Source of the DNA: Lelliottia amnigena | GTDB taxonomy: Bacteria; Pseudomonadota; Gammaproteobacteria; Enterobacterales; Enterobacteriaceae | Direction: 5' to 3' | DNA: 64,000 nucleotides | Assembly: GCA_900635465.1 (NCBI GenBank) | Contig: LR134135.1 | Coordinates: 2,914,001-2,978,000, forward strand | Part shown: positions 19,178 through 29,860 of the stretch, piece after piece | Layout of the letters: each line of letters opens with the position of its first letter | Numbering within the stretch: position 1 is the first letter of the stretch | Notes under the pieces: generated by a model | What the model was told of the DNA's origin: nothing | Seen by the model: only the letters and a program-made list of their open reading frames with translations | Database searches by the model: none | Translations under genes and position numbers: made by a program

Positions 19178-19747
19178 ATGGTCAAATCTCAACCGATTTT
19201 GAGATATATCTTGCGGGGAATCCCGGCAATAGCAGTTGCAGTACTGCTGTCTGCATGTAGTTCGACAAACACTGCAAAGAATATGCATCCTGAGACGCGT
19301 GTTGTGGGCATGGAAGATGCCTCGTCACTGCAAGCCTCTCAGGATGAATTTGAGAATATGGTACGTAATCTGGACGTTAAGTCCCGTATTATGGACCAGT
19401 ATGCTGACTGGAAAGGCGTGCGCTATCGTCTGGGCGGCAGCACCAAAAAAGGTATCGATTGTTCCGGTTTTGTACAGCGTACTTTCCGCGAGCAATTCGG
19501 GTTAGACCTTCCGCGTTCTACCTACGAACAGCAGGAAACAGGTAAATCTATTTCACGCACGAAACTGCGTACCGGTGATTTAGTGCTGTTCCGTGCGGGT
19601 TCAACCGGTCGACACGTCGGCATTTACATCGGCAACGACCAGTTTGTTCATGCATCCACCAGCAGCGGTGTGACGATTTCCAGCATGAATGAGCCCTACT
19701 GGAAGAAGCGCTATAACGAAGCGCGCCGTGTTCTGACCCGCAGTTAA
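19178..19747 (+). CDS. mepS: Murein DD-endopeptidase / LD-carboxypeptidase MepS (Spr)
   Basis: Outer-membrane lipoprotein that cuts peptidoglycan cross-links so that new strands can be inserted during growth; in E. coli its level is set by NlpI-Prc proteolysis. The signal peptide ends in the lipobox LLSAC with lipidated Cys27. The NlpC/P60 domain carries Cys95 (GIDCSGF), His146 (RHVGIY) and His158 (FVHAS), equal to mature Cys68, His119 and His131 of E. coli Spr. Length 189 aa. It is a single-gene unit with a long leader and a terminator. Confidence 0.97.
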   Translation: MVKSQPILRYILRGIPAIAVAVLLSACSSTNTAKNMHPETRVVGMEDASSLQASQDEFENMVRNLDVKSRIMDQYADWKGVRYRLGGSTKKGIDCSGFVQRTFREQFGLDLPRSTYEQQETGKSISRTKLRTGDLVLFRAGSTGRHVGIYIGNDQFVHASTSSGVTISSMNEPYWKKRYNEARRVLTRS

Positions 19748-19751
19748 TCTG

Positions 19752-19822
19752 TTATGTCGCTGGTTATCCCTTGGCTGGCGACATAATAAAAAAAAGCACT
19801 GCTTCGGCGGTGTTTTTTTTTG
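19752..19822 (+). terminator. Tandem hairpins terminating mepS
   Basis: A first stem pairs TTATGTCGC (from 19753) with GCGACATAA. A second, AGCACTGC-TTCG-GCGGTGTT with a UUCG-type tetraloop, is followed by a run of T from about 19812. The second is a classical intrinsic terminator. Confidence 0.85.
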
Positions 19823-19932
19823 CCTACGAGAAATCTCCCCCTGCAAGAAGGGGAAGCGAGATAATCCAGGCTATAGTCTTGTAAATTCGTAAGTTTAGCC
19901 GTCGTGCCGCAACTGACGGTCGTTCAGGAACA

Positions 19933-21498
19933 ATGACGTTTATGTTCACCCGTTACTTTTCCACCAGCCGTAAAATTCTGACAGGCAGCATTCTGGCAGC
20001 CTTACTCGTCGCCCTCCTCTGCGGAATGCTGCAATTTTTCCTTAGCTATCATAAGCGGGAAGTAAAATTCGACACCCTCATCGTCGACCTTCGCGTATAC
20101 ATGGAGAGCTACTTCTCCGAGCTTAAAACGTCCATTGATACCCTGCAGCCCTATACGCTGGACGCCTGTCAGGATGTGCGCGATGAGTTAACCTCGCGCG
20201 CCGCGTTTAGCGTCAACGTTCGTGCCTTTCTACTGGTAAAAGACAACATTGCGTTTTGTTCTTCAGCTACAGGCGCCATGAATGTTCCCCTGACTGAACT
20301 CATACCCACGCTGAATACGACTAAATCAGTCGACATGGCCCTTTTGCCCGGAACGCCCATGCTGCCGGACAAACCCGCTATCGCTATCTGGTACCAAAAT
20401 CCGCTGGTGAAAGGTGGCGGTGTCTTCACGTCGATCAATATCAATATGACGCCATATCTGCTTTATACCGCACGTCAGGACGAATTCGCGGGTGTTGCGA
20501 TCATTATTGGCGATACGGCGTTATCAACCGAGTCAAACCGCCTGGTCAATGTTCACGATTTACATGAACCAGCCACCCGCAGTACGACGCTTAAAGACGT
20601 GCCGCTGACCATCAATCTCTACGCGCAAGAGTGGACCAGCGATGAAATCCTGTTTGCGCTATTTTTTGGTTTGATATGCGGTATTGCCGCGGGAACGCTT
20701 TCCTATTACATCCTCTCCATTCGACTGAATCCTGGCAAAGAGATCCTGACGGCCATCAAGCAGGGTCAATTTTATGTGGTCTATCAGCCGGTTGTCGATG
20801 CCGCACACCTCAAGATGCAGGGCGCCGAAGTGCTGATGCGCTGGAAACATCCGACGATGGGCGAAATCCCGCCGGATGCGTTTATCAATTTTGCCGAAGC
20901 GCAGAAACTGATCGTGCCTCTGACGTTACATCTGTTTGATCTGATTGTCCGCGATGCGGCACAGTTACAAACGGTGCTGCCCGCAGGCGCAAAACTCGGC
21001 GTTAACATTGCGCCAGGGCATCTGCATGCCGACAGTTTTAAAGATGACATGCGTCGATTTTCCGCGTCGTTACCTCCCGATCACTTCCAGGTGGTGCTGG
21101 AAATCACCGAGCGCGACATGATAAATCAGCTTGAAGCCGCGCCATTATTCGAATGGCTACAGCACGAAGGGTTTGAGATAGCCATCGACGATTTCGGGAC
21201 AGGCCACAGCGCGCTGATTTATCTGGAACGTTTTACGATGGATTATCTTAAAATCGATCGCGGCTTTGTGAACGCCATTGGAACGGAAACGGTCACGTCC
21301 CCGGTGCTCGACGCCGTGCTGACGCTGGCGCGGCGGCTCAACATGGCCACGGTGGCGGAAGGTGTTGAAACGCCAGAACAAGCCGCCTGGCTGCGTGAAC
21401 ACGGCGTTAACTTCCTGCAGGGTTATTGGATTAGCCGCCCGATGCCGCTGATGCAATTCCTTAACTGGAAGCCAGATTCCACGAAACACAGTGAATAA
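19933..21498 (+). CDS. pdeN: CSS-motif cyclic-di-GMP phosphodiesterase PdeN (Rtn)
   Basis: Inner-membrane enzyme predicted to break down cyclic-di-GMP. Order: transmembrane segment near residues 15-37, a periplasmic CSS domain with the FCSS signature (NIAFCSSATG), a second transmembrane segment near 240-260, then an EAL domain. The EAL signature reads EVL at about 299-301; NIAP, ITERD, DDFGTGHS (near 419), KIDRGF and AEGVETPEQA keep the metal and catalytic residues, so it should be active. Start 19933 has a very close AGGAA; the ATG at 19942 (MFTRYF) is an alternative with longer spacing. E. coli Rtn has 518 aa. Confidence 0.93.
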   Translation: MTFMFTRYFSTSRKILTGSILAALLVALLCGMLQFFLSYHKREVKFDTLIVDLRVYMESYFSELKTSIDTLQPYTLDACQDVRDELTSRAAFSVNVRAFLLVKDNIAFCSSATGAMNVPLTELIPTLNTTKSVDMALLPGTPMLPDKPAIAIWYQNPLVKGGGVFTSININMTPYLLYTARQDEFAGVAIIIGDTALSTESNRLVNVHDLHEPATRSTTLKDVPLTINLYAQEWTSDEILFALFFGLICGIAAGTLSYYILSIRLNPGKEILTAIKQGQFYVVYQPVVDAAHLKMQGAEVLMRWKHPTMGEIPPDAFINFAEAQKLIVPLTLHLFDLIVRDAAQLQTVLPAGAKLGVNIAPGHLHADSFKDDMRRFSASLPPDHFQVVLEITERDMINQLEAAPLFEWLQHEGFEIAIDDFGTGHSALIYLERFTMDYLKIDRGFVNAIGTETVTSPVLDAVLTLARRLNMATVAEGVETPEQAAWLREHGVNFLQGYWISRPMPLMQFLNWKPDSTKHSE

Positions 21499-21587
21499 TT
21501 TCACAATGGCAGCGTCGTCACTTATTATTCAGCTAAACCGAAAGCCTCACTGCGGGTGAGTCAGAATAAAAGAGGGATACGCTGCAC

Positions 21588-23390
21588 ATGACTATGCGCT
21601 TTGTTTTGCTACTGCTGACGTTGTTCAGCGTGACCTGCCAGGCGCAGACCATCAAAGAGAGCTATGCCTTTGCCGTTCTGGGTGAACCCAAATACGACGC
21701 TAACTTTACCCACTTTGATTACGTAAATCCGGCTGCACCAAAAGGCGGGAACATCACGCTCTCCGCAATGGGAACGTTCGATAACTTCAACCGCTTTGCG
21801 CTGCGTGGTGTTGCCGCCGAACGCACCGATTCGCTCTATGACACACTCTTTGTCACCTCCGATGACGAGCCCGGAAGCTACTACCCGCTCGTCGCCGAGG
21901 CGGTTCGTTACGCTGATGATTTTTCATGGGCAGAAGTCACGATCAATCCCCGCGCACGTTTTCATGATGGGTCGTCGGTAAAAGCCAGCGATATCGCCTT
22001 TACCTTTCATAAGTTTATGACCGAAGGCGTGCCGCAGTTCCGTCTGGTGTTTAAAGGAACAACGGTTAAAGCGATTGCGCCATTAACCGTGCGTATTCAA
22101 CTGGCGGAGCCCAGCAAAGAGAGCATGCTGAGTCTTTTCTCGTTGCCCGTTATGCCGGAATCATTCTGGAAAGATCATAAGCTGAGCGACCCGATTTCCA
22201 CGCCTCCGCTGGCTGGAGGTCCTTACCGCATCACGAGTTGGCGGATGGGGCAATATCTTGTTTACTCGCGCGTAAAAGACTACTGGGCCGCCAATTTACC
22301 GGTCAATCGCGGCCGCTGGAATTTCGATACTATCCGCTACGACTACTATCTCGACGATAATGTGGCCTTTGAAGCCTTTAAAGCCGGTGCATTCGATATG
22401 CGCCAGGAAGTCAGCGCCAAAAACTGGGCCACCCGCTACATCGGCAAGAATTTTGCGAATCATTACATCGTCAAAGATGAACAAAAAAATGAATCAGCGC
22501 AGGACACGCGCTGGCTGGCATTTAATATACAACGTCCTGTTTTCGCCGACAGGCGTGTACGCCAGGCCATTACCCTCGCCTTTGATTTTGAGTGGATGAA
22601 CAAGGCGCTGTTTTACAATGCCTACAGCAGGACCAACAGCTATTTCCAGAATACAGAATATGCCGCCCGCGACTATCCCGACGCCGCAGAGCTAACGTTG
22701 CTCGCACCGTTGAAAGCAGAAGTTCCCCCTGAAGTTTTCACGACCATTTTTGTGCCGCCCACCACTAAAGGGAGCGGTTACGATCGTGACAATTTGCTCA
22801 AAGCGAGCGCTTTACTGGATGAATCCGGCTGGGTGTTAAAAAATCAAAAACGAGTGAATGCCCAGGGCAAACCGCTCACCTTTGAGCTGCTGCTCTCCTC
22901 TGGCGGAAATAATCAGTGGGTTCTGCCGTTCCAGCACAATCTGGAACGACTCGGGATCACCCTGGAAATCCGTCAGGTTGATAACGCGCAGATAACCAAT
23001 CGAATGCGCAATCGTGATTACGATATGATGACGCGTCTGTGGCAGGCCCAGCCATGGCCCAGCACTAACTTACGCATTTCATGGGCGTCGGAATATATCA
23101 ACTCTACCTATAACGCCCCTGGCGTCTCAAGCCCGGCAATCGACACGCTGATCGGTAAGATCATTGCGGCGCAAGGCGATAAAGAAAAGTTACTCCCGCT
23201 AGGTCGCGCACTTGATCGGGTATTAACCTGGAATTACTACATGCTGCCGATGTGGTTCATGGCTCAGGATCGGCTGGCCTACTGGGACAAATTTGCTAAA
23301 CCGTCCGTACGCCCCATTTACTCGCTGGGATTTGATAACTGGTGGTATGACGTCAATAAAGCCGCAAAACTGCCTGCAGAGCGGCGCTAA
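21588..23390 (+). CDS. yejA: Periplasmic peptide-binding protein YejA
   Basis: Substrate-binding protein of the YejABEF ABC importer, which takes up peptides such as microcin C and contributes to antimicrobial-peptide resistance in Salmonella. A cleavable signal peptide (MTMRFVLLLLTLFSVTCQAQ) precedes an SBP_bac_5 domain of the oligopeptide-binding type, with YDTLFVTSDDEPGSYYP and WLAFNIQRPVFADRRVRQAI as recognisable segments. The length of 600 aa is close to the E. coli protein. First gene of yejABEF; yejB follows after nine bases. Confidence 0.96.
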   Translation: MTMRFVLLLLTLFSVTCQAQTIKESYAFAVLGEPKYDANFTHFDYVNPAAPKGGNITLSAMGTFDNFNRFALRGVAAERTDSLYDTLFVTSDDEPGSYYPLVAEAVRYADDFSWAEVTINPRARFHDGSSVKASDIAFTFHKFMTEGVPQFRLVFKGTTVKAIAPLTVRIQLAEPSKESMLSLFSLPVMPESFWKDHKLSDPISTPPLAGGPYRITSWRMGQYLVYSRVKDYWAANLPVNRGRWNFDTIRYDYYLDDNVAFEAFKAGAFDMRQEVSAKNWATRYIGKNFANHYIVKDEQKNESAQDTRWLAFNIQRPVFADRRVRQAITLAFDFEWMNKALFYNAYSRTNSYFQNTEYAARDYPDAAELTLLAPLKAEVPPEVFTTIFVPPTTKGSGYDRDNLLKASALLDESGWVLKNQKRVNAQGKPLTFELLLSSGGNNQWVLPFQHNLERLGITLEIRQVDNAQITNRMRNRDYDMMTRLWQAQPWPSTNLRISWASEYINSTYNAPGVSSPAIDTLIGKIIAAQGDKEKLLPLGRALDRVLTWNYYMLPMWFMAQDRLAYWDKFAKPSVRPIYSLGFDNWWYDVNKAAKLPAERR

Positions 23391-23399
23391 GGAATAACG

Positions 23400-24494
23400 A
23401 TGGGCGCTTATCTGATTCGACGCTTATTGCTGATTATCCCCACGCTGTGGGCGATTATCACCATCAACTTCTTCATTGTGCAAATTGCGCCGGGCGGGCC
23501 CGTTGATCAGGCCATTGCGGCTATTGAGTTTGGCCATAGCAATGGCTTACCGGGAGGCGGCAGCGAGGGTCTGCGCGCCAGTCACGCTCAAACCGGTACC
23601 GGGAATATCAGTGACAGCAGCTATCGTGGTGGACGCGGTCTGGACCCCGAAGTGATTGCCGAGATCACCCAGCGCTACGGCTTTGATAAACCTCTCCATG
23701 AGCGTTATTTCAAGATGCTGTGGGATTACGTCCGATTTGATTTCGGTAACAGCCTGTTCCGCAGCGCCTCTGTTTTACAGCTCATCAAAGACAGTCTGCC
23801 GGTTTCAATTACGCTTGGCTTGTGGGGCACGCTCATCATCTATCTGGTGTCGATCCCGCTGGGGATACGCAAAGCGGTGTACAACGGCAGCCGTTTCGAT
23901 ATCTGGAGCAGTACCTTCATTATTATTGGCTACGCGATCCCCGCATTTCTGTTCGCCGTGCTATTGATTGTTTTCTTCGCGGGCGGCAGCTATTTCGATA
24001 TCTTCCCGCTGCGCGGTCTGGTGTCCGCTGATTTCAGTTCACTTCCCTGGTATCAAAAAATCACCGATTACCTCTGGCACATAACCCTGCCGGTGCTGGC
24101 GACGGTGATCGGCGGATTTGCGGCCCTGACGATGCTGACAAAAAATGCGTTCCTCGATGAGATCCGCAAGCAGTATGTGGTCACCGCGCGCGCGAAAGGC
24201 GTCAGTGAAAAACAGATCATGTGGAAACACGTTTTTCGTAACGCCATGCTGCTGGTGATTGCCGGTTTTCCCGCCACGTTTATCAGCATGTTTTTCACCG
24301 GTTCTCTGCTGATTGAAGTGATGTTCTCCCTGAACGGGCTGGGGCTGCTCGGCTATGAAGCCACCGTGTCACGCGATTATCCGGTGATGTTTGGCACACT
24401 CTACATTTTCACCCTGATCGGCCTGCTGCTGAATATTATTAGCGATATCAGTTATACGCTGGTCGATCCCCGTATTGATTTTGAGGGCCGCTGA
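23400..24494 (+). CDS. yejB: Peptide ABC transporter permease YejB
   Basis: Inner-membrane permease of the DppB/OppB type in the YejABEF importer. The N-terminal helix ([22 protein letters not shown]) is followed by a long periplasmic loop with Gly-rich [11 protein letters not shown], then five more helices. The EAA loop that contacts the ATPase is [20 protein letters not shown]. Length 364 aa as in E. coli. The stop and the yejE start share a base (TGATG), implying coupled translation. Confidence 0.96.
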   Translation: MGAYLIRRLLLIIPTLWAIITINFFIVQIAPGGPVDQAIAAIEFGHSNGLPGGGSEGLRASHAQTGTGNISDSSYRGGRGLDPEVIAEITQRYGFDKPLHERYFKMLWDYVRFDFGNSLFRSASVLQLIKDSLPVSITLGLWGTLIIYLVSIPLGIRKAVYNGSRFDIWSSTFIIIGYAIPAFLFAVLLIVFFAGGSYFDIFPLRGLVSADFSSLPWYQKITDYLWHITLPVLATVIGGFAALTMLTKNAFLDEIRKQYVVTARAKGVSEKQIMWKHVFRNAMLLVIAGFPATFISMFFTGSLLIEVMFSLNGLGLLGYEATVSRDYPVMFGTLYIFTLIGLLLNIISDISYTLVDPRIDFEGR

Positions 24495-25519
24495 TGCCGC
24501 ATTTAAGCCCCGTCAACCAGGCCCGCTGGGCGCGTTTCCGTCACAATCGGCGTGGATATTGGTCGCTGTGGATTTTTGCCGTGCTGTTTGTGCTCAGCCT
24601 GTGCTCTGAGCTGATTGCCAACGACAAACCGCTGCTGGTTCATTTTAACGATCGCTGGTATACGCCAGTGTTGAATAACTACAGCGAAAGCGATTTCGGC
24701 GGTCCGTTCGCGACCCCCGCTGATTATCAGGATCCCTGGCTTCGTGAGCAGATAGACAATCACGGTTGGGCGCTGTGGGCGCCGATCCGCTTTGGTGCCA
24801 ACAGCATTAATTTTGCGACATCTTCCCCTTTCCCTTCCGCACCTTCAGCACAAAACTGGCTGGGAACGGATGCGAACGGTGGCGATGTGCTGGCGCGCAT
24901 TCTTTACGGCACGCGGATTTCCATTTTGTTCGGGCTGATGCTCACGCTGTTCTCCAGCGTAATGGGCGTCGTAGCCGGTGCGATTCAGGGCTATTACGGC
25001 GGCAAAATTGATTTGTGGGGCCAACGCTTTATCGAAGTGTGGTCCGGAATGCCGACATTATTTTTGATCATTCTGCTCTCAAGCGTTGTTCAGCCGAATT
25101 TCTGGTGGCTGCTTGGCATCACGGTTATTTTTGGCTGGATGGCGCTGGTCGGCGTTGTGCGCGCCGAATTTTTACGCACGCGTAATTTTGATTATATCCG
25201 CGCCGCTCAGGCGCTCGGCGTTAGCGATCGCAGCATTATTTTTCGTCATATGCTGCCCAATGCCGTGGTCGCGACGCTGACGTTCCTGCCGTTTATTTTG
25301 TGCAGTTCAATCACCACGCTCACGTCACTGGATTTTCTGGGCTTCGGTCTGCCGCTTGGCTCACCGTCGCTGGGCGAATTACTGTTGCAGGGCAAAAATA
25401 ACCTTCAGGCTCCGTGGCTGGGTATTACGGCATTTCTTTCCGTTGCCGTGTTGCTCTCGTTACTGATTTTTATTGGCGAAGCGGTCCGCGATGCCTTCGA
25501 TCCCAATAAGGCGATATAA
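24494..25519 (+). CDS. yejE: Peptide ABC transporter permease YejE
   Basis: Second inner-membrane permease (DppC/OppC type) of the YejABEF importer. It has an N-terminal OppC-type segment, a long periplasmic loop, and a five-helix core. The ATPase-contact loop reads IRAAQALGVSDRSIIFRHML. Length 341 aa. It overlaps yejB by one base and ends one base before the yejF start, so the three genes are translated as a tight block. Confidence 0.96.
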   Translation: MPHLSPVNQARWARFRHNRRGYWSLWIFAVLFVLSLCSELIANDKPLLVHFNDRWYTPVLNNYSESDFGGPFATPADYQDPWLREQIDNHGWALWAPIRFGANSINFATSSPFPSAPSAQNWLGTDANGGDVLARILYGTRISILFGLMLTLFSSVMGVVAGAIQGYYGGKIDLWGQRFIEVWSGMPTLFLIILLSSVVQPNFWWLLGITVIFGWMALVGVVRAEFLRTRNFDYIRAAQALGVSDRSIIFRHMLPNAVVATLTFLPFILCSSITTLTSLDFLGFGLPLGSPSLGELLLQGKNNLQAPWLGITAFLSVAVLLSLLIFIGEAVRDAFDPNKAI

Positions 25520-25520
25520 G

Positions 25521-27110
25521 ATGACGCAACCCCTTCTCAGTATCGACAATCTCTCTATCGCGTTTACCCACCAGGGCGAAACACGCGAGGTGGTGAGCGA
25601 CCTGTCGCTGCAGATTCACGCCGGAGAGACGCTGGCGCTGGTGGGCGAATCGGGCTCAGGAAAAAGCGTGTCAGCGCTGTCTGTGCTGCGCCTGTTACCC
25701 TCCCCTCCCGTTGTCTATCCGCAGGGCGATATTCTGTTCCACGGCCAGTCGCTGCTGCATGCAGACGAACACACATTACGCGGTATCCGCGGCAATAAAA
25801 TCGCGATGATCTTTCAGGAACCGATGGTCTCGCTGAATCCGCTGCACACGCTGGAAAAACAGCTGTACGAAGTGCTGTCGCTGCATCGCGGAATGCGTAA
25901 AGAAGCCGCCAGAGGGGAAATTCTGGACTGCCTTGAGCGCACCGGTATTCGCAACGCCGCTAAGCGTCTGACCGATTTCCCGCATCAGCTTTCGGGTGGC
26001 GAGCGCCAGCGCGTGATGATCGCTATGGCTCTGCTGACCCGTCCAGAACTGCTGATTGCCGATGAGCCGACAACCGCACTCGATGTCACGGTACAGGCGC
26101 AAATTTTGCAGTTGCTGAGAGAACTGCGAGAAGAGCTGAACATGAGCCTGCTGTTTATCACCCACAATCTCGGCATTGTGAAAAAACTCGCTGATAATGT
26201 GGCCGTCATGCAAAAAGGCCGCTGCGTTGAACAAAACACCGCGACAGCGCTCTTCCACGCGCCACAACACCCTTACACGCAACGTCTGCTCAACAGCGAG
26301 CCGTCGGGCGATCCGGTGCCACTCCCGGCTCACGGCACGCCGCTATTGAACGTTGAGGGGCTTGCCGTCTCGTTCCCTGTGCGGAAGGGGATTTTCCGCC
26401 GTGTCGTCGATCAAAATCATGTGCTGAAGAACGTCAGCTTTTCACTGCGGCCAGGCGAAACGCTAGGTTTAGTCGGAGAGTCGGGGTCGGGTAAAAGCAC
26501 CACCGGGCTGGCGCTGCTGCGGTTAATTGCCTCACAGGGAGCCATCCTGTTTGATGGAAAACCGCTGCACGGCTTGAACCGGCGACAGATGTTGCCCGTG
26601 CGTCATCGGATGCAGGTGGTTTTTCAGGATCCCAATTCCTCACTCAACCCTCGACTCAACGTGTTGCAAATTATTGAGGAAGGCCTGCGCGTACATCGGC
26701 CAGAGCTAAGCGCCCGGCAGCGTGAAGAAGAAGTCATTCGCGTGATGGAAGAAGTCGGGCTGGATCCGGAGACTCGCTTTCGTTATCCAGCTGCCTTCTC
26801 TGGGGGGCAGCGTCAGCGTATCGCCATTTCACGGGCGCTGATCCTGAAACCGGAATTGATTATCCTGGATGAACCCACCTCATCGCTCGACAAAACCGTG
26901 CAGGCGCAAATCCTGGCGTTACTGAAAGCGCTGCAGGAAAAGCATCAGCTGGCGTATATCTTTATTAGTCACGATTTGCAGGTTGTGCGCGCGTTGTGCC
27001 ATCAGGTGATCGTGCTGCGTCAGGGGGAAGTGGTTGAGCAAGGTGACTGCCAGCGCGTGTTTGCCGCACCGACGCATGAATACACACGCCAGCTGTTAGC
27101 CTTGCGTTAA
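25521..27110 (+). CDS. yejF: Duplicated ABC ATPase YejF
   Basis: ATP-binding protein that drives the YejABEF importer. It is a tandem duplication of two nucleotide-binding domains. The first has Walker A GESGSGKS, signature LSGGERQRV and Walker [13 protein letters not shown]; the second has [20 protein letters not shown] and [12 protein letters not shown]. Both appear competent. The start is the ATG at 25521 ([12 protein letters not shown]), giving 529 aa as in E. coli; the 16 upstream in-frame codons lie inside yejE. Each half ends with an oligopeptide-type C-terminal HPYTQRLL or HEYTRQLL motif. Confidence 0.96.
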   Translation: MTQPLLSIDNLSIAFTHQGETREVVSDLSLQIHAGETLALVGESGSGKSVSALSVLRLLPSPPVVYPQGDILFHGQSLLHADEHTLRGIRGNKIAMIFQEPMVSLNPLHTLEKQLYEVLSLHRGMRKEAARGEILDCLERTGIRNAAKRLTDFPHQLSGGERQRVMIAMALLTRPELLIADEPTTALDVTVQAQILQLLRELREELNMSLLFITHNLGIVKKLADNVAVMQKGRCVEQNTATALFHAPQHPYTQRLLNSEPSGDPVPLPAHGTPLLNVEGLAVSFPVRKGIFRRVVDQNHVLKNVSFSLRPGETLGLVGESGSGKSTTGLALLRLIASQGAILFDGKPLHGLNRRQMLPVRHRMQVVFQDPNSSLNPRLNVLQIIEEGLRVHRPELSARQREEEVIRVMEEVGLDPETRFRYPAAFSGGQRQRIAISRALILKPELIILDEPTSSLDKTVQAQILALLKALQEKHQLAYIFISHDLQVVRALCHQVIVLRQGEVVEQGDCQRVFAAPTHEYTRQLLALR

Positions 27111-27113
27111 GGC

Positions 27114-27458
27114 TTAGAAAGGTTGCTGACGGGAAAACGGTTCAGCGATGGCGACGCCAAAATTCTTCAGGCGGCAGGTGGCGGCAAATTCATCCTGGCT
27201 GTTAACAAACAGGCAAGGTTCACCTTCGCATTCCACGATAGAGCTGACCACTTCGATATCCGTCAAGGCCTGGCTCAGGCGCTCCATAACTGGCCACGCA
27301 TTTTCATCGTCGGAGCTGAGTAATTTCAGCGCCACGAGGCAATTCTCACTGTCGTTTCCACTTTGCGGAATCGGTTCAACCTTCGAACCTGCAAAACCCG
27401 CCAACCAGCGATAGCTTTGTGGCAGGCGATGGACGATGGAGAGCTGTAATGTATTCAC
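27114..27458 (-). CDS. yejG: Conserved small protein YejG
   Basis: Cytoplasmic protein of 114 aa conserved in enterobacteria; no biochemical function is established, though mutations have been linked to aminoglycoside tolerance. The GTG start at 27458 gives [20 protein letters not shown], matching the family start and length; the ATG at 27488 would add ten unrelated residues. [21 protein letters not shown] is the best conserved part. It is convergent with yejF and their stop codons are four bases apart, with no terminator between. Confidence 0.88.
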   Translation of the reverse strand: MNTLQLSIVHRLPQSYRWLAGFAGSKVEPIPQSGNDSENCLVALKLLSSDDENAWPVMERLSQALTDIEVVSSIVECEGEPCLFVNSQDEFAATCRLKNFGVAIAEPFSRQQPF

Positions 27459-27757
27459 GTTCTTTCCCCGGAAGCAAAAAGCCTTCACAATTTATTTACA
27501 TTTATAGTAACACATCGTTGCTGACCTGCCTTTTTTTTGATGAGAAACGCTTACAGCCTTATGTTACGGGCTTTGGTATCTCATTTTTCAGGGCGTTATT
27601 ATGTAAGTTACAGGCTCGCTTCGGCGCTATATGTACCCGTTTCTGCGATCTAACTCAACCTTTTTAACTACAACGATGTGACTTTTTACATAAATAGATT
27701 TTACATAAAAGAAACAATCACGGGGTAAACAAACATCGGTTTGGTTGACGCGCATCA
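27459..27757. other. Non-coding stretch between yejG and bcr
   Basis: About 300 AT-rich bases upstream of yejG and downstream of bcr. It must hold the yejG promoter. I find no ORF, RNA gene or repeat in it. Confidence 0.5.
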
Positions 27758-27784
27758 AAAAAGGGACCGCTTTGGTCCCTTTTC
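27758..27784 (-). terminator. bcr terminator
   Basis: AAAAGGGACC and GGTCCCTTTT form a strong stem with a five-base loop, followed on the minus strand by a T run. Confidence 0.9.
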
Positions 27785-27789
27785 ATTTA

Positions 27790-28987
27790 TCAATGCGCTG
27801 ATTTTCTCGGCCGGCTGGCGTAGAGATAGAAAAGTATCGAACAGGTGGCACAAAACGCGATAGACCAAATCATCGGCCAGGCGGTGTTAAACGTCGCCAT
27901 TGAGAGCAACGCGCCAACAATCGCACCGATCCCAAAGCGGAACGTGCCTGCCAGCGACGAGGCGGTTCCTGCCATGTGCGGAAACTCGTCGAGAATAACC
28001 GCCATCCCATTCGATGAAACCATCGACACGCAACCGACAAACGCCGCCACGCCCACCACCAGCGCCCAGAAACCGACATCAAAGAAGGCGGTGAACACCA
28101 TCCAAATCGCCATCACAAACTGGATCCACAGGCCCGCCCGGAACATATTCAGCGCCCCGGCACGACGGACAAAGCGGCTATTGATAATGGTCATGACGAA
28201 CAGGAACACAATGTTCAATGCAAAGTAGTAACCGAAATGCTGCGGCGAAACGTGGTTAATCTCAATGTAAACAAAGGGCCCGGCACTCAGGAACGAAAAC
28301 ATCCCTGCAAAGCTGAAACCACTCGCCAGCATATAGCTCAACACGCGTTTATGGCGGAACAACGAGGCAAAGTTGCCGATGGTGGTGCGAATGTGAAATT
28401 TCTGCCGACGTTCCACCGGCAAGGTTTCATCAATGAAGAAGAAGATCATCGCCGACGCCAGCAGCGCGGCGATCGCCAGGATCCAGAAAATGGCATGCCA
28501 GCTAAACCATACCAGCACTGCCCCACCGATCATGGGTGCCAGCAATGGCGCAATGGTGGTAACCAGCATGACAAACGACATCATGCGCGAGAACTCTTCC
28601 TTCGGGTAGATATCGCGCATCAGGGCATTAATCACCACGCTCGCCCGCCGCAGCCGCCAGACCATGCAAGAAACGCATCACGATCAGCTGTTCGATTGTT
28701 TGCGCCAGTGCGCACGCCACCGCCGCCGCGGCAAACACCAGCGTTCCCCCCAGAATCACCGGCTTGCGCCCGATGCTGTCCGCCATTGGGCCGTACAGCA
28801 ATTGCCCAACGGCAAAGCCGAGGATATAGGTGCTGAGTGTCATTTGCGCGCTGCCCGCCGGTACGCCGAACTGCGCGGAAATCACCGGCAGTGCAGGCAA
28901 GTACATGTCGATAGACAGCGGCATCAGCATGGCCAGGAGGCCAAGGATAAAGACGATGCTAATTGATGAGTGTGGCCTGGTGGTCAC
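27790..28987 (-). pseudogene. bcr: Multidrug efflux MFS transporter Bcr, one frameshift
   Basis: Drug:proton antiporter of the Bcr/CflA family with 12 membrane segments; in E. coli it exports bicyclomycin and sulfonamides. The GTG start at 28987 ([21 protein letters not shown]) follows CAGGAG. At about residue 114 the frame is broken by one extra base in the run at 28644-28646, turning the expected [15 protein letters not shown] into [12 protein letters not shown] plus a stop. The second half then reads cleanly to SRPRKSAH. Removing one base gives a full-length protein of about 399 aa. Probably an assembly error. Confidence 0.87.
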
Positions 28988-29002
28988 CGTGTGCTCCTGA
29001 AA

Positions 29003-29710
29003 TTAGCGTGGCGGCATGCCAACGCTGGCAATTTCGTCTTCCGTTAACGGGCGATATTCACCGGGTTCAAGATCCGGATCGAGGGCAATCTCACCAATAC
29101 GTTCACGATGCAGGCCAACCACACGGTTGCCCACGGCGGCGAACATCCGCTTCACCTGGTGATAGCGCCCTTCGCTGATGGTCAAACGCACTTCGGTAGG
29201 CGTAATAACCTCAAGCACTGCCGGCCTGGTGAGATCTTTTTCATTATGCAGCTGAACGCCTTTGGTGAATTGTTCAGCCGTGTCATCCGCGACCGGCGAC
29301 TCAAGCGTAACCAGATAGGTTTTTTCACAGTGGTGGCGCGGAGACGTAATTCGGTGCGACCATTGACCATCATCGGTCATTAGCACCAGACCGGTCGTAT
29401 CAATATCCAGACGCCCCGCCGCATGCAGTTTATGCGCGACCGGCTCTTCAAGGAAATAAAGCACCGTCGGGTGATCAGGGTCATCCGTCGAACAGACGTA
29501 GCCTTGCGGCTTATTGAGCATAAAATAGCGTGAGCCGATTTGCTGGGTCAGCGTGTTACCGTCAAACTCCACGTCATGTTCCGGGAGGAGTTTGAACGCG
29601 CTGTCTCTCACAATATCGCCGTCCACGGTAACGCGGCTGGCGCGAATTTCACGTCCGGCAATAGCGCGGCTGACGCTGAGTTGCTGAGCGATAAATTTAT
29701 CAAGTCGCAT
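29003..29710 (-). CDS. rsuA: 16S rRNA pseudouridine(516) synthase RsuA
   Basis: Converts U516 of 16S rRNA to pseudouridine during small-subunit assembly. The N-terminal S4-like RNA-binding domain ([26 protein letters not shown], split as residues 1-26) is followed by the catalytic domain with [17 protein letters not shown], whose Asp is the catalytic residue, and the C-terminal [16 protein letters not shown] motif. 235 aa against 231 in E. coli. The start at 29710 is 150 bases from the divergent radD start. The 15-base gap to bcr suggests the two may be cotranscribed. Confidence 0.96.
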   Translation of the reverse strand: MRLDKFIAQQLSVSRAIAGREIRASRVTVDGDIVRDSAFKLLPEHDVEFDGNTLTQQIGSRYFMLNKPQGYVCSTDDPDHPTVLYFLEEPVAHKLHAAGRLDIDTTGLVLMTDDGQWSHRITSPRHHCEKTYLVTLESPVADDTAEQFTKGVQLHNEKDLTRPAVLEVITPTEVRLTISEGRYHQVKRMFAAVGNRVVGLHRERIGEIALDPDLEPGEYRPLTEDEIASVGMPPR

Positions 29711-29741
29711 GAAATCTAATTAGCCTTAAAGGTGCAGGAAG

Positions 29742-29758
29742 TCGGACAACATGTCCGA
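29742..29758. repeat. Perfect 7-3-7 palindrome between rsuA and radD
   Basis: TCGGACA-ACA-TGTCCGA is a perfect dyad in the 150-base spacer between these divergent genes. It looks like an operator for a dimeric regulator, which I cannot name. Confidence 0.7.
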
Positions 29759-29860
29759 AAAAGAAGCAGTCAAGAACTGTCCAGTATAGCGGCCTATCTG
29801 TGCCACTCAAGGGAAAAAGTTTCGTGGCATACTAATGCGAGAGAACCAAAACGAGAACCT

